NCBI GenBank assembly: GCA_964019155.1
Contig: OZ025239.1
Span: 74,753,417-74,817,416, forward strand
DNA: 64,000 nucleotides
DNA from: Osedax fenrisi
Lineage: Eukaryota; Annelida; Polychaeta; Sabellida; Siboglinidae
Direction: 5' to 3'
Shown here: one piece after another, positions 1 through 12,439 of the stretch
How positions within the stretch are numbered: position 1 is the stretch's first letter
Layout of the letters: every line of letters starts with the position of its first letter
Notes under the pieces: model-generated
The model's database searches: none
Seen by the model: only the letters and a program-made list of their open reading frames with translations
Told to the model about the DNA's origin: nothing
Program-made: the position numbers and the translations under genes

Positions 1-139
1 GCATCCTTGCAAGGCATAATCAAGGATTAGGCCTATTTTGAATTATCCAATGGGGAATGATTATTTTTAACAATAAGTTTATTAATATACATTCTTGTAT
101 ATTCGAAATCATTAAAGATTATGAATCTAATTAAGTAAC

Positions 140-292
140 ATGTCAGTCAAGAGAAAATCTACGTCTATCTCCATAAATGATAAGTTAGAATCTATCATTA
201 ATATTGATAAAGGCGAATCAAGAAAGTCAGTTGCCAAACGATTAGATGTTTCTGTGTCTACCATAGCTGGATGGTTTAAGAATAAATACTGA
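140..292 (+). pseudogene. pogo/Tigger transposase N-terminal remnant (50 codons)
   Basis: A 50-codon frame starts MSVKRKSTSISINDKLESI and reads through a helix-turn-helix (GESRKSVAKRLDVSVSTIAGW) before a stop. Lysine-rich start, an 'E-x-I-x-x-I-x-x-G-E-S' helix and the 'V-S-x-S-T-I-x-x-W' recognition helix are typical of the psq/CENP-B-type DNA-binding domain of pogo/Tigger transposases. The DDE catalytic domain is absent, so this is a fragment, not a functional transposase. It lies 300 bp upstream of a matching Tigger-like terminus ending at 649, so both probably belong to one internally deleted element whose other end is outside the window. Confidence 0.6.
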
Positions 293-589
293 CGATAATT
301 GTTTATTACACATTACTCATATTATAAATACGTTTAACAATCATGTTGATAAAAATGTAATACAATCAAAAATGAATAATTACTTTAATAAAAAATGAAT
401 ATAGTACTATTCCCAAGAAATCCTTGCTATTCCTATGACTTTTTATTTATTATAATTATTATTTTAGAACAATATACAATCTATAAACTTAATAATAATC
501 ATAAACCATCATTAGGAGTAATATACTATTAGTAGCGTAACAAATATACCGTATAAATAAAAATAAATTTACATCCGATAACTCTACAT

Positions 590-651
590 ACTCGCTAACT
601 CAACATGAAAACTCCGTCCCGTCAATGTTGAGTTATCGAGCTTTCACTGTA
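590..651 (-). mobile_element. Tigger-like terminal inverted repeat, TA-flanked
   Basis: Read on the minus strand from 649, the sequence begins CAGTGAAAGCTCGATAACTC and continues with further 'AACTC' modules. It is followed outside by TA, the pogo/Tigger/mariner target duplication. It is the likely right end of the element containing the HTH fragment at 140-292. Only one end is visible. Confidence 0.45.
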
Positions 652-1216
652 TATACATATAACGTAGCAACTTTAAGAAAACTTAGAATAGGCTGTAAAG
701 ATATGTATATAACATCTACACATTCCGAACTATCATGACAATTAAAATAATACAATATAGTTCATCTTCTGATTCATTATTTAATTAAAAGTAAAATAAA
801 AGTAATTATAATAAATGAATAAAGGATACCCTCTAATGTTTATTATCCTAAAATACATATAATTTTAAATATAAATTAAGTAGTAGGTGCCGATGTTAAT
901 AGACAATAGTTATATAACAATAGTAAATGTTTAAAAGCATAACATTAACATAAAATGGATAAATTTAAACGTTTTACTCTACAAATTATATATTTTTAAA
1001 ACCTTTAAGAATATATTTACATTGCTTTCATTTGTAATACTATCCGGTATATCGAAATATGTCATCATTATATAAAATAGTATAACGTATACGGTATATA
1101 TATATATATAAATAATATATATATATATATATATTATAGATTATAGATTATTCAATAATTTAGGTCCATAATATATATTAGGTATATAATATATACATAA
1201 TATACATAATATATAC

Positions 1217-1266
<50 letters not shown>

Positions 1267-2349
1267 CCTATAACATATGATATTATAATATATGCTACAC
1301 AAAACTCGTAATATAACGCTACATTTTATGATTGATAAACATATTGATGGACCTGAATTTATGAGAAATTAGATTTTTTTAATAATTAACCAATCGAATG
1401 ATGTACAAATACGTTAAAGAATGAATTGTGAATTTATAATTTAGAATACCTATAGGTATACCTTAATAATATCATTATACTTCAATATATTTAAATTTAA
1501 AAATAAATAATCACAATTAGAGTATCAGGAATATACAAATTGAGCGAAAGCATTTATTTTGTAAAATTTATAAACATTCAATGTAAGTATTTACATATAA
1601 GGAACAATAATAAAGATGACAATGCAAGATAGTATAATATGTTTAATAAATATTTATAGGCAAATGCCAAATATATAATTTATATTCAAGTGTATTAATT
1701 ATTGGTAAGGAACAATACAATTTATTTTTTAATAAATTTAATATCAGAACGCTAAATCCTGACATTCATCAATATGTATACCTAGAAATATAATACATGA
1801 TAATTGTTTGATTACCATATATGTTATATACTATTAATAAAATATTATTAATACAAATATACTATTATATTTTTAGAGCGATATAATAATATATAAGCGT
1901 GTTATTAATGTATGTAATAATATGTAATAGTATTAAATAGTATATAATATTATTTGATAGTGTTTAATATGCTACCTATTATTATACTATATTTTAGATG
2001 ACCTGAGTTTCTCGTCATTAACGGAACCATATTCAGCCGAGAGATCCCTCTTAACACCCTCTTAACACCTCGTTCTTTAACAACTTGCACTGTCGGATAC
2101 TATATATTGCTTCAACGGCTCCTAGTATAATCCAATGTTTTATGTTTATTTTACTTATCCGTTTATTTCTTGTTTTTTTTGTATAGTGTCGTTTTGTCTT
2201 ATTGTTATCACATTTATATATTTTGTTTATATATGTTATATAATTATATGTTTATATATAACTATATCTTTCTTTATATATAAACAGTAATTCAATAAAC
2301 TTTTGATCTATCTATCTATCTATCTATCAATAAAAAAATACAAACATTT

Positions 2350-2428
<79 letters not shown>

Positions 2429-3087
2429 GTATACCATATGTATACATGAATGTAAAAAGATGATGTATTATATTACACGCATACGATACTGTAATGTAGA
2501 CCACGAGTCATCATGTAGTTATGAGTCACTACGGCATTACTGTCGAGTTGTCATTAAATGTTACTTCGGGAAACGGGAAATAAATATACTCAGAGAATTA
2601 AATTAACTAAATATATGTATTAATAGAAGTTGATTTTCCAATAGTTTGAACGTATTAAACAATTCTGTTTCAAATTTAGTAATCATTAAAGCAATAGTAA
2701 CAGCCAAAGATTCATTATTTTAAAAATATATATATATATATATATAATTATCTAACTAATATGCTAGCAATAAACATATTATCGATGCTGATGTTAATTA
2801 TGGTAAGATACGATTATAAATTAATATCCACCTTCACTTTAATTATAATTAATTTGTATTAATGATCCATAAATATTAACCAATTTATTAATTTATTTAT
2901 ATTAATTAAAATTCCTTATCAATATATATATATATATATATATAATTAATACAATAAATTTGGCAACCTTTTTGTATTAGTTACATATATTATGATATAT
3001 TCTATAATAAATTAATGAATCAATGAATATAATTAAATATGAATTATATAATATGATAATTATTAATTATGAAATATTCATTAACAG
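652..3087. other. AT-rich non-coding stretch with (TA)n tracts
   Basis: No coding frame with recognisable motifs. It holds (TA)n or (TA)-rich tracts at about 1098-1130, 1216-1262, 2353-2427, 2727-2746 and 2924-2942, and a short (ATCT)n at 2308-2328. The signal-peptide exon expected for the IL-17-like exon at 3088 could lie here but cannot be identified by reading. Confidence 0.7.
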
Positions 3088-3546
3088 GTTATCTTTGTGG
3101 ACTTATGCAACAGTTCAAGGATGAATAAAGCGATAGAATCAAGAAATCACTTCCGTTTGATAAGCAGAAAATCTACTATGAACTCTGACCCCACCTGTAA
3201 TATACAACTAAACACAGTAAATTCTACCGCAGTCAATAGAGAAAGGCAGCAAAACTCGGCAACTAAAATACCCCTTAGCAAAAGAGCTAGTTGTCCATTT
3301 TACTACGAGCTGGATATAGATTATCGTAGATTTCCTATAGAAGTGCTGAAAGCGACGTGTATTAATCACAAACAACAATGCCCTAGTTGTAAGACACGTG
3401 ACTTTAGATGTGAACCCGTCACGCAACACCGAACATTCCTCAAAATGTGCCGCATTGATTATGCAACTGGTCAGGTGTTCTATAAATCTTACCAAGAGAA
3501 AGTTCAAACCGCTTGCGTATGTGCATTACGTAATGTTACTTTATAA
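3088..3546 (+). CDS. Interleukin-17-like cytokine, main (3') exon
   Basis: The exon opens after an acceptor-like AG at 3086-3087 (attcattaacag) and reads in frame to TAA at 3544-3546, about 152 codons. The C-terminal 85 residues fit the IL-17 cystine-knot domain: 'SCPFYYELDIDYRRFPIEVL' (the CPW-x-D-xx-R-xP motif), then a Cys after the A-T of strand 2, a CPSC pair, 'RCEPV', 'KMC', and the closing 'ACVC' that matches the family's G-C-x-C. That gives eight cysteines in the knot region. IL-17s are secreted signalling ligands, greatly expanded in molluscs. The first about 60 residues are low in motifs and lack a signal peptide, so an upstream exon should supply one; none was identified. An internal ATG is not a convincing start. 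Could be a pseudogene if no upstream exon exists, but the frame is intact. Confidence 0.68.
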   Translation, partial: VIFVDLCNSSRMNKAIESRNHFRLISRKSTMNSDPTCNIQLNTVNSTAVNRERQQNSATKIPLSKRASCPFYYELDIDYRRFPIEVLKATCINHKQQCPSCKTRDFRCEPVTQHRTFLKMCRIDYATGQVFYKSYQEKVQTACVCALRNVTL

Positions 3547-4544
3547 CAATGAGTTACGTAAGATAATTCACTAGTGGGCTGTTCTAGTCATCTTAACAGA
3601 TATGTATGTTATTAGTTTTATTCTATAATTATTATTGTGATTATAATTTATAACTATAATATATATTAATAAGCGAATATATAAATATATATTTTAAATT
3701 AGACATATTATTATATTTCAATAGAGAATATTAAAAATGTTAAGTATACCATAATATCATTATTATTATTTGTATTGATATTATGTATTTGTACAGTATT
3801 TATAATATTTATTTTTTACACTTTTATATTTTTATAACACCATTATACTTGGGTGACGTTATAAATCAGATCATTATAGTATTATATTCAATTCGAAGTA
3901 AGCCTTCACAGACAACAGACATATGGACTATAGTATGTACTGATTAGTATATACTCTAAGTTTTGTGAGCCTTTATTATGTTATATTTAGAACAATATTT
4001 GTATATTAGTGTTACCCAATATTATTATTACATACATTATTTTTATATTTTAATTTAATTCGATACATTAATATATTCCAATAAAATATATTAAAATATA
4101 TTAAATATATTAATTCACCATAAATATAAAGTATTGTATTATTTTTATTTATAATTTAATATTTGTATATCGTCATTTTTAAATAAAATAATAATATAAC
4201 TATACATGCGTAAATAATATTTATTAAATAAAATATATAAGTTAGCTTATCAATCATGGAATTAATTTTAAATTAAGAACTATAATATCAATAAATATAA
4301 TAAAGTAACTAAAATATATCATTAATTTAAATTATATATGTACAAATATTATATTGGCATATTAATATTTATGATAATAATTATGGCCCTAATGAAGTAC
4401 AATATTATAAAATAACTTAATTAATTAACGAACACAACATAATAATCATGTTTACACATGTATAGGTTATTATCGGATACTAACAATCTCGTCATTTTAT
4501 ATACGCATATTAAATTGTTACATATATTATATATGATATATATG

Positions 4545-4621
<77 letters not shown>

Positions 4622-5539
4622 TCAGATAGAGTGTAAACAGTGTTTACTAAACACTCATGAAAACACAAAAGCAAAGCTTTACTATAGGTATTTTAGACAG
4701 GAATACATATAGTTATTATGTTATTATGTATTTCAAAAATAAATATTAAAATTTCACGTGCATTATTATTATTATAATGTCCTAGTTTACTATAATTAGT
4801 TTATTGATATATTTTTCAATATTATTGATTATTATTTTTCTTTTTTTAATTAAATTATTGTTAATTACTGTTTTGTTATGTACGCTAACTTTTGGAAATA
4901 TGGGTACATTTTCTTCTAATAAACTATCTCTCTTTTAATATCATTTATCTTTTTCTACTCAATGTATATCTATGTTTGTATATTAATTCATATCTATATA
5001 TCTATGTGAGTTTTTTTATTTCTAATAATTTAGCTTAGAATATGCATGAGATATACATTTATTTGTTGTGTTGAATTGAATTTATAATAGATTTTTATTA
5101 TTTAATGTTTTAATTATCTGTTTTAACATTATTTGTATTGGTCTTATAGTTTTAGTGTTGACATCATATTTTCACATTTTATGGTAATTGGTTATTTTAT
5201 AATTTATTTATAAAGTATGTCTTTATTTTCTTTAATTTTTGATTTTTTTGTTGTTTCGTAATTTTATAATTTTATCTTTTTTCACTTATATAATATTAAT
5301 GATTTATGTACGGCTTTTTTATATTTTTCGTCATGTTAGATTATATTTCTGTATCAATATTTAGTTTATTATTTCAGCATACAGATAGTAAATTTTAATT
5401 ATTTATTATTATATTTGTTGTCAATTATTTTTGATAAATTATTTATTATTTATTTTTGATAATTTTTTTACTAAATTTGAAGAATCAAGATTGTTATCAT
5501 AAACTTCTTTTTAGTCGCAATTTATAATATATGCATACA

Positions 5540-5612
<73 letters not shown>

Positions 5613-5713
5613 GTCAAAGTATAATATATATAGTGGTGTTTTATAATATTTCTGATAGATATGTAATATAAAAAGAAACAAATTTATCAACATACGATAT
5701 ATATTTATGTATA

Positions 5714-5780
<67 letters not shown>

Positions 5781-6210
5781 AGAGGTATTGCATTAAAATT
5801 GATAATACATTATTTGAAAAATAAAGATTATAAATTAAAAAATATAGGAATATACAGAAACATATACAATAATTAATAATATAGGCATATCTCAAAGTTA
5901 TATACTAGAACCTCTCTTTTTTATTATACATTAATGATACACATTATTTAATAACACAAATAATATAAATCAAGATAAGTTACTTTTTACTGCTGCTACT
6001 ACTTTGATGGTATCTTCTAATAACTTAGAAAATCTAAAAATTAGTACACACAAATGTATTTACGAGATGTAGAAATGGTTTAAAAAAATAAATTGACGTT
6101 AAATACAATGACAAAAATACTACTATATGTATGCAGTAATAAACGCTAAAAAATATTACATATAAATTAAACGATATATCTATAAAGTATACTATTTTTA
6201 AAGTAGTTGA

Positions 6211-6246
<36 letters not shown>

Positions 6247-6567
6247 TGTATTTATATAGATAATAGACTGAACTTTAAAACAAACATAAATAGCTTGACA
6301 AAAAATGTCCTTACATTTTATAAATAATATAACATTGAAATTAATATATAACACAATATTAATTCCAAGTATTGCTCAGAAATACGGAAACTTCAAATAG
6401 CATTAATCGGTTAATAAGTTAATCAGTCAATAAAAATCCAAAATAATTTACAAATATATTCGAATCAACACTGCTTAATGCGTACACGTAAAACTGTATA
6501 CAAATAATACACATTATCTACCTTGCATACTCAACATATCCGATATAAATACTACGGTACATATATG
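3547..6567. other. AT-rich non-coding stretch, no gene seen
   Basis: About 80% A+T. Long pure (TA)n tracts lie at about 4545-4615, 5543-5607, 5718-5775 and 6214-6242. Frames here are translations of these repeats (Tyr-Ile runs) and carry no family motif. No RNA gene or transposon terminus recognised. Confidence 0.7.
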
Positions 6568-7451
6568 TAGGGGAAAGTAACCTAATACGGATACTTTAAC
6601 AATAATTGGTCTTAACATTTTATGACTCTTTATTTTTATTCAAAAATTACAATATATTAATATTATATGATTAGGTAGATTATGTAGACCTATAGATATT
6701 ATTGTGATTTTAAAATTTTATTTAATCTTTTAATTCCATAGATAACGGGGGTGTCCGTATTCGGTACCCATGTCCGAATACGGACACCCTTTGTTATAAT
6801 AAGGACACCCTATATACACTAGATAAACAAATGTTATTGATGAATCAATCAGACAAATTACAATTACATTATTTATAATTAATTTAAATTAATTATACAT
6901 AAATTTATGAACAATTTATTCTAATTTATTTTTATTATTTTAAATAATAAAAAATTTAGATTTAGCTTTATTGGTGGTATTAATATTATAACGCACGCGA
7001 TTTTTATGAAAATCAGAATAGTTCATACGCTGCGCGCTGATTGATTATAGGGTTTATGTATTAAGACATCTAGAGTGTCCGTATTAAGGACTTATATGAC
7101 ATCTAGATATATGCTTATGACTTAATGAATATTTTATAAAAAATATACAAATTATATATAACATTTTAGAATGCTTTATTTTTTATTGCTTTATCGATAC
7201 ATTTGTATATTATTGAGAATGTTTTAAGTAGAATTTTTTTTTCATAAATTTAAAAACGTAATACAAAAATCAGTTTATTGAATATATCAGCAATATTTTG
7301 AATTATTAAAAAATAAAAAATACTTTTTTAGACTATTTATATAATTATGAATATTTTATTCATTAAACATTTTTTTGTAGGATTTATGGTTTCTGTGTAT
7401 ACCGAGAGTGTCCGTATTCGGGTACTGTCCGTATTCGGTTACTTTCCCCTA
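6568..7451. mobile_element. Non-autonomous DNA transposon (MITE-like) with AGGGGAAAGTAACC termini
   Basis: The left end (TAGGGGAAAGTAACC at 6568) and the right end (GGTTACTTTCCCCTA ending 7451) are inverted copies, giving an element of about 884 bp. The terminal repeats extend into an 'AATACGGA' module. The decamer GTCCGTATTC or its complement recurs inside at about 6753, 6772, 7075, 7407 and 7426, always near the ends or in paired orientation, so subterminal repeats are likely. No coding frame is seen. Flanks are TA-rich so target duplication length is unclear (TA or TATA). Superfamily not assigned; similar AGGGGAAAG starts occur at 54848. Confidence 0.6.
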
Positions 7452-7459
7452 TATAGTAT

Positions 7460-7461
<2 letters not shown>

Positions 7462-7543
<82 letters not shown>
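7462..7543. repeat. (TA)n microsatellite, about 82 bp
   Basis: Nearly uninterrupted TA dinucleotides immediately outside the right end of the MITE-like element at 6568-7451, one of several cases where a mobile-element end abuts a TA tract. Confidence 0.95.
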
Positions 7544-7547
<4 letters not shown>

Positions 7548-7929
7548 CTCATATGTAATACACCTTACTGAAATATTTACATCCTGTATACCATATACCC
7601 ATAATACACCTCACATACATATATGTATACATAAGTATATATACATAATCTAAATTATATAAATAATATACCCTCTATACCATTGGTTCCCAGACTTTTT
7701 TCGTAGGTGACCCCTTTTAAGTTTTTTTTATATAAAACGACCCCTAAGTATAATTTATTTTAAATACAATATTTAAAAAAAAAAGTTAACTTTTTAAAAT
7801 AAATTTATTATTTTTAAATATTGTGTATTTGCTTTCTTGATAATGTATCAACATCTGGCTGTATTTCTGATAGAGTGCATCTCGGATCTGGTTCGACTTC
7901 TAATTTATTTATTTTGTTATTTTTCAAAT

Positions 7930-8870
7930 TCAAAAATCATAAAAGGCCCTTTCACATAGATATGTGCTTACAAAAGGTAAACTATAATTAATTATTAAAT
8001 TAAATAAATGGGGATAGGATATTTTCACCGAAATCCAATAATTTCCTAGTTCCCTTGTTTCAAATTCGTGCTTTGCACTAATATCATATTGAATAATATG
8101 ATATTGAATCATATACAGTTTTTGAATCATAATGAGTTAACTTTGTTCCAGGTTATATTCATCGATATCTTTAATATCAGAATAAAAGGGATGAAGTGCT
8201 ATATTATAAATATGATTGTTAATTTCTGGAATATACATTTTTAATTCATCTGAAATATTAATTTAATTCCCTCATTTTCTTCCCATTTCATTGTTAGTTC
8301 AATAATATTTTGTTCTCGAAGAAAAATAATAATGTCAATGTATAATAAATAATAATCCTTATGAGAATAATCTATATTTAAAACTTTACCTTTTGATAAC
8401 CATCGGACATGAGTATAATATAATAAGTTACCAATGTCTATGTTCATTTTTTCACACATTTTCTTTGAAAAGCCGATTTCTTGAAAGAGTTCAACATAAT
8501 GAAATTCACGGTTTTTATTACTATTTTTAAAACTGTTGATAAATATTCTGGAATAACTCTTAAAGCTAACGTTTATATATGAAATAAACAGTGTATGCTG
8601 ATTACTTCTGGTGATTTATCTTTGAAAAGTTTAATTAATCCTGATTGTATTCCTAACATACTTGGTGCTCCATCAGTAGGACTCCGTCAGTAGTACTACT
8701 CACCAAAATTAATGTAATCCATTCTAAATCGTTAGCAATACAAAATGAAATTAATATATCAAATACATCCACTGCTTTAGTTGTCGTTGTAATTGGTTCA
8801 CAGAAAAGTAACTCTTCTTTTATATATTTGTTTACTATGTAATGAACGAATACCATCAATTGTGACATGT
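7930..8870 (-). pseudogene. Decayed hAT transposase (ZBED5/SCAND3-like) in copy 1
   Basis: Read on the minus strand in pieces: 8868-8653 has 'EELLFCEPI', 'DVFDIL' and 'LEWITLI..TDG' (RNase H-like core start of ZBED5/SCAND3 proteins). 8459-8241 has 'HVRWLSKGKVL', a hallmark stretch of that family. 8130-7930 has 'KHEFETRELGNYWISV' and 'FVSTYLCERAF', the hAT C-terminal dimerisation region. The pieces are in family order but in separate frames broken by stops, so the gene is dead. The N-terminal BED zinc finger is not visible. Confidence 0.75.
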
Positions 8871-9059
8871 GACTTACATCGGTGGATTCATATAATTGTA
8901 TACTAAATATTGAACTATTTTTGACTTTACAAATAACCTAAAATTAATATAAAAAATATAATAAATGCAAATAAAATATAAATTTAACCATTTTCAGATC
9001 AGTATACTGATTAATATTATAATGTTATAACATGGATTATTCTCGAAGAATCTAAGAAA

Positions 9060-9440
9060 CGATTGAATTCTTTTGAATCTAAGTCACATTGAAGAATGCT
9101 AAACATCACATATAGACAACGAAAGACAAATGTATACATGAGGAATTATATCTAGAATTTTTTGAACGTATTTTACAGAAATTGAAAAGGAGACAAATGA
9201 ATTGATTTGAATTGGCCATGTGTCTAGACATTTCACATTGGCAAATATTATTTTTCAGGTATAAGGAAAAAAGGTCGCCCTAAAATAAATTGGGTGGACG
9301 AGGTATATCAGTTGACCGGTATGTCTACCTATTTCTTACTTAATGTAACTTAATGTAACGAAATACCGTTATATTTGGAAGAAGTATTTCATATTTTTAG
9401 ATATAAACAGATGTTGTGTTAGTATCCATAATCAATATAT
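9060..9440 (+). mobile_element. LINE 3'-end fragment nested in hAT copy 1
   Basis: Plus-strand pieces read 'RMLNITYRQRKTNVYMRN', 'IGHVSRH' and 'GKKGRPKINWVDEVYQLTGMS', the C-terminal tail found after the reverse transcriptase in a LINE family common in this window (compare 47925-48215 and 49503-50617). It is 5'-truncated and carries frameshifts. It lies at the same relative place, in the same relative orientation, as the LINE piece in hAT copy 2. Confidence 0.7.
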
Positions 9441-9976
9441 ATATATATATTGGAGCGAAGAATATGGCGATTATAAACATAAATATATTAATAATATGGC
9501 CATATATTTTAGTATCTGTATGGTATTAATCATTAATAATTAATGTACGGTATATTATATTAACTGTATATTTAATATTAATATGTTATTAATCTTTAGA
9601 ATATATTTAGTTATTTAAATTTAATATTTAAAATATAATTATTAGAAAAAATAATTGTTATTTATTTTATTGTTATACAATTTATAAAATCACGCGACCC
9701 CCACAAAAACGGCAGGCGAACCACTATTGGGTCGCGAACCCCAGTTTGGGAACCACTGCTCTATACATATTATGAATTATACAAATAATACACTTTTTAC
9801 ATATAATACACTGTATACATATAATATATTATAATTATATATATACCTAATACACTTTACATATATTATACACATAATATATCTTAAACAATTAATCATT
9901 ATACTCATCTTATAAATATAATAGGCTACCCTACTCTTAATACATTTAATATTTACAACATAATGTAACTTATACA

Positions 9977-10135
9977 CAGTGATGGGCACCGATCCTTTTT
10001 CCTGGATCGCCGATCCCGATCCTCTATTTATTCTCTTATGCGATCTTTTTCCCGATCCCGATCCTCACTTCGTTACCTGATCCTTTCCCGATCCTAAGTT
10101 TCTTACCCGATCCCGATCCCGATCACGATCACGAT
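9977..10135 (+). mobile_element. Terminus of a second hAT-like element with GATCCCGATCC subterminal repeats
   Basis: CAGTGATGGGCACCGATCC at 9977 matches the CAGTG(A/G)TGGGCA start of many hAT elements. It is followed by at least eight copies of GATCCCGATC or GATCC variants to about 10130, the sort of subterminal repeat array hAT transposases bind. The other end was not found, so the extent beyond about 10135 is unknown. Confidence 0.5.
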
Positions 10136-10984
10136 ATTATTTATATATTTAATACGATTTTATTTCATAATTCTAAACAATATATATGTAGGTTTAGTTA
10201 TAACCCTAGTTAATACCTATGTAATATAAATTATTAATAATTGTAAATAATATTTATTATTTATAGTTATATATATTATCCTATATTATCCTATATTGTA
10301 TTATATTTCAATAATAATTTATTTGAATTAAATGCATATATTGAATGTATATCATATATATTATATGATATAGTCACTATATAGTGAATTAAATATAATT
10401 TATTTATATAAATGCATTGAATTGGATACAAATATACCCCTATAGGGGTATACTTTACTAAACTCGGGTGAAAAGGCGGTTAACTAACGGATAACTAATA
10501 ACTTGTTAGTTACTAAATAGTTACTAAGAGCCATAACACAACAGGCATGGGGTGATCACCCCGGGTAGTAATCGATATTGTATATTTACTCTTGTAGTAT
10601 CGGTAGGCTATATAGTAGTAGAATGATTCTACCGCAAGTGAATATAGTATAATTTAATAATAATAAATGTATACATAATTGTATGAGATTTATATATAAA
10701 AAAATCTATATATATATAGATTTTAGAGTAATGTATATTGGTTACATCGTTATTTCATCAAGCGGATATTTACCTTGTGGATATTTGTAATAAGAAGTGC
10801 GAAGGTCACCTGACGTATGCTACTATCACTAATTATACATTCGAACATCCCGTGTCTAATATAGTTTACTATATATTTATAAATATATATAATATATTGT
10901 ATTTATTTAATTTGTATTCCTACTAATTGAATATTTAATATAATTATTTATAAATACATTAAAATTAGAAATATACATATATAT
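10136..10984. other. AT-rich stretch, nothing assigned
   Basis: No recognisable gene. A short mixed-composition patch (10450-10640) repeats GTTA/TAAC-type words, and a 62-codon frame from 10738 shows no family signature. It could be the inside of the element starting at 9977. Confidence 0.5.
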
Positions 10985-11525
10985 ATTAAATTGCTTACTT
11001 ACTTACTTACTTAGTTAGTCCCGTGACGTCGCCATCGTAGGGGGATCACATGATAGTGATGATAACAACTTTCTCCATTTCGAACGATCTTTTTCAATAT
11101 CGTGACGAATCTTTTGACGAATCGTGACTATTTATATTTCAAAACGAGATCATTTTTCTTCTTATGATGATATCCAGAAGGGTACATATGGGCCGACTTT
11201 TTTATTATCTCGTTGTTTACAAATATATGTAGTTTTGTTTATTTGTAACTGATATTTAAAAGTCGTCTGTGAGCTTTCGATGTAAACCCTCTCTTCTTCT
11301 TCCGGTAAAGTCCAGCTTTCACATCAATACAACAAAGTTGAAAGAACCAAAGAGTTGTACAGTCTGTACTTGAGGTTAAAACAATTTCTCCGCTACGCCA
11401 GATCTTCTCCAATGTTACTAGTGTTGTAACTTCTGTTGCTAATCTTAATCGGATTTCTTTCTTTGAATTGCCGGTGTCAGTAAGCAATGCTCCCAGATAT
11501 TTGAAGTTTTGTACAGATATTAAAT
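10985..11525 (-). mobile_element. LINE 3' end (RT C-terminal region) with (GTAA)n tail
   Basis: On the minus strand from 11525: 'VQNFKYLGALLTDTG', 'NSKKEIRLRLA', 'LEKIWRSGEI' and 'HRRLLNISYK', which is the conserved region behind the catalytic core in endonuclease/reverse-transcriptase LINEs. The reading frame is shifted several times, so it is a 5'-truncated dead copy. It ends at the low-coordinate side with GTCACGGGACTAA and then a (GTAA)-type tetranucleotide tail (10994-11013), a 3' end shared by the copies at 47095 and 47925. Confidence 0.75.
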
Positions 11526-11651
11526 TATAAGTATTTAAACAATTAATATTTTAAACTTTCGTTATTTAATATCCTAAAAGTATATTCACAACACGAGCAA
11601 CACGCTCGCCGAGCGGCTTGTAACTCTACTTGTTACTGTGCGACGCACGAT

Positions 11652-11734
11652 ACTTTAATACCATAACTACTTTTCATTGATCAATACGCACAGTGTTCGT
11701 ATTGATCAATGCAAAGTAGTTATGGTATTAAAGT
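11652..11734. repeat. Near-perfect 37-bp inverted repeat (hairpin), 9-nt loop
   Basis: The left arm (11652-11688) and right arm (11698-11734) are complementary at 36 of 37 positions, starting ACTTTAATACC and closing with CAATACG. The loop is CACAGTGTT. It sits in a GC-richer, repeat-rich patch of 11580-11960 that repeats words such as GTTACTGCG and CTTGTTAC. No terminator or RNA gene context is evident; a MITE core or cruciform-forming element is possible. Confidence 0.85.
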
Positions 11735-12439
11735 AGTTAACTACAAGTAGCGCGCCTCGTTACTGCGTTAGTTACCGAGATACCAATACGTGTTCGGGTA
11801 TACCGACCTATAGCGAGAGTCACGTATATCCTCCTTATTACGTACGGTAACGAGAAACTCGACAATATAACTTATCATGAGACTTGTTACTGCGCTTGTT
11901 GCTCGCGGTGTGATCAATCCTTCTGGGGAGGGGTAGGACATACCTAGTATGTCCTTCGCGCGCCTAATGTAAATAGATAGCAATGTATGCCTTATAGTAA
12001 ATTCAATAACACAAATTTAATAATAGGTAATCACGTAATTGTTGTTTCTATAGTTTAATAATATATCATTCTATTAAGGAACACTCCTTAATAAGGGATC
12101 CAGTAGTATATGTAGTCCGATATATCATCTAGTAATATAGTACTATAGTAATATAGTAATATAGTAATATAATATACGATAGAGAAATATGTAAGTTTTC
12201 GATTGAAACTATAAACCGCACAGCAATTTAATATGTTCATTGATAATTATCAAATGATAATTATCTAATAAATATATATGTGGGTTTAAATAATTGATAA
12301 ATAATAAATGTAATTATTAGCACATTTATTATTTATCATTTATTAAAAACACAGAGATATATATGTTATAACGTGTGAGCCTGCACGATGATTTGGTTAT
12401 ACACATTACACACATGTAACATTGATTTCGAAATCAAGT

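Larger units (their letters stand above)
7681..9758 (-). mobile_element. hAT transposon (ZBED5/SCAND3-type), copy 1, with nested LINE fragment
   Basis: Terminal inverted repeats CATTGGTTCCCAGACT (left) and, read inwards from 9758, CAGTGGTTCCCAAACT. The flanking 8-mers are identical, CTCTATAC at 7673-7680 and 9759-9766, a perfect hAT-type target duplication. Minus-strand frames inside carry decayed transposase. A LINE 3' fragment on the opposite strand sits at about 9060-9440. The total of 2078 bp is short for an autonomous hAT, and the transposase is broken, so this copy is non-functional. Confidence 0.85.
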
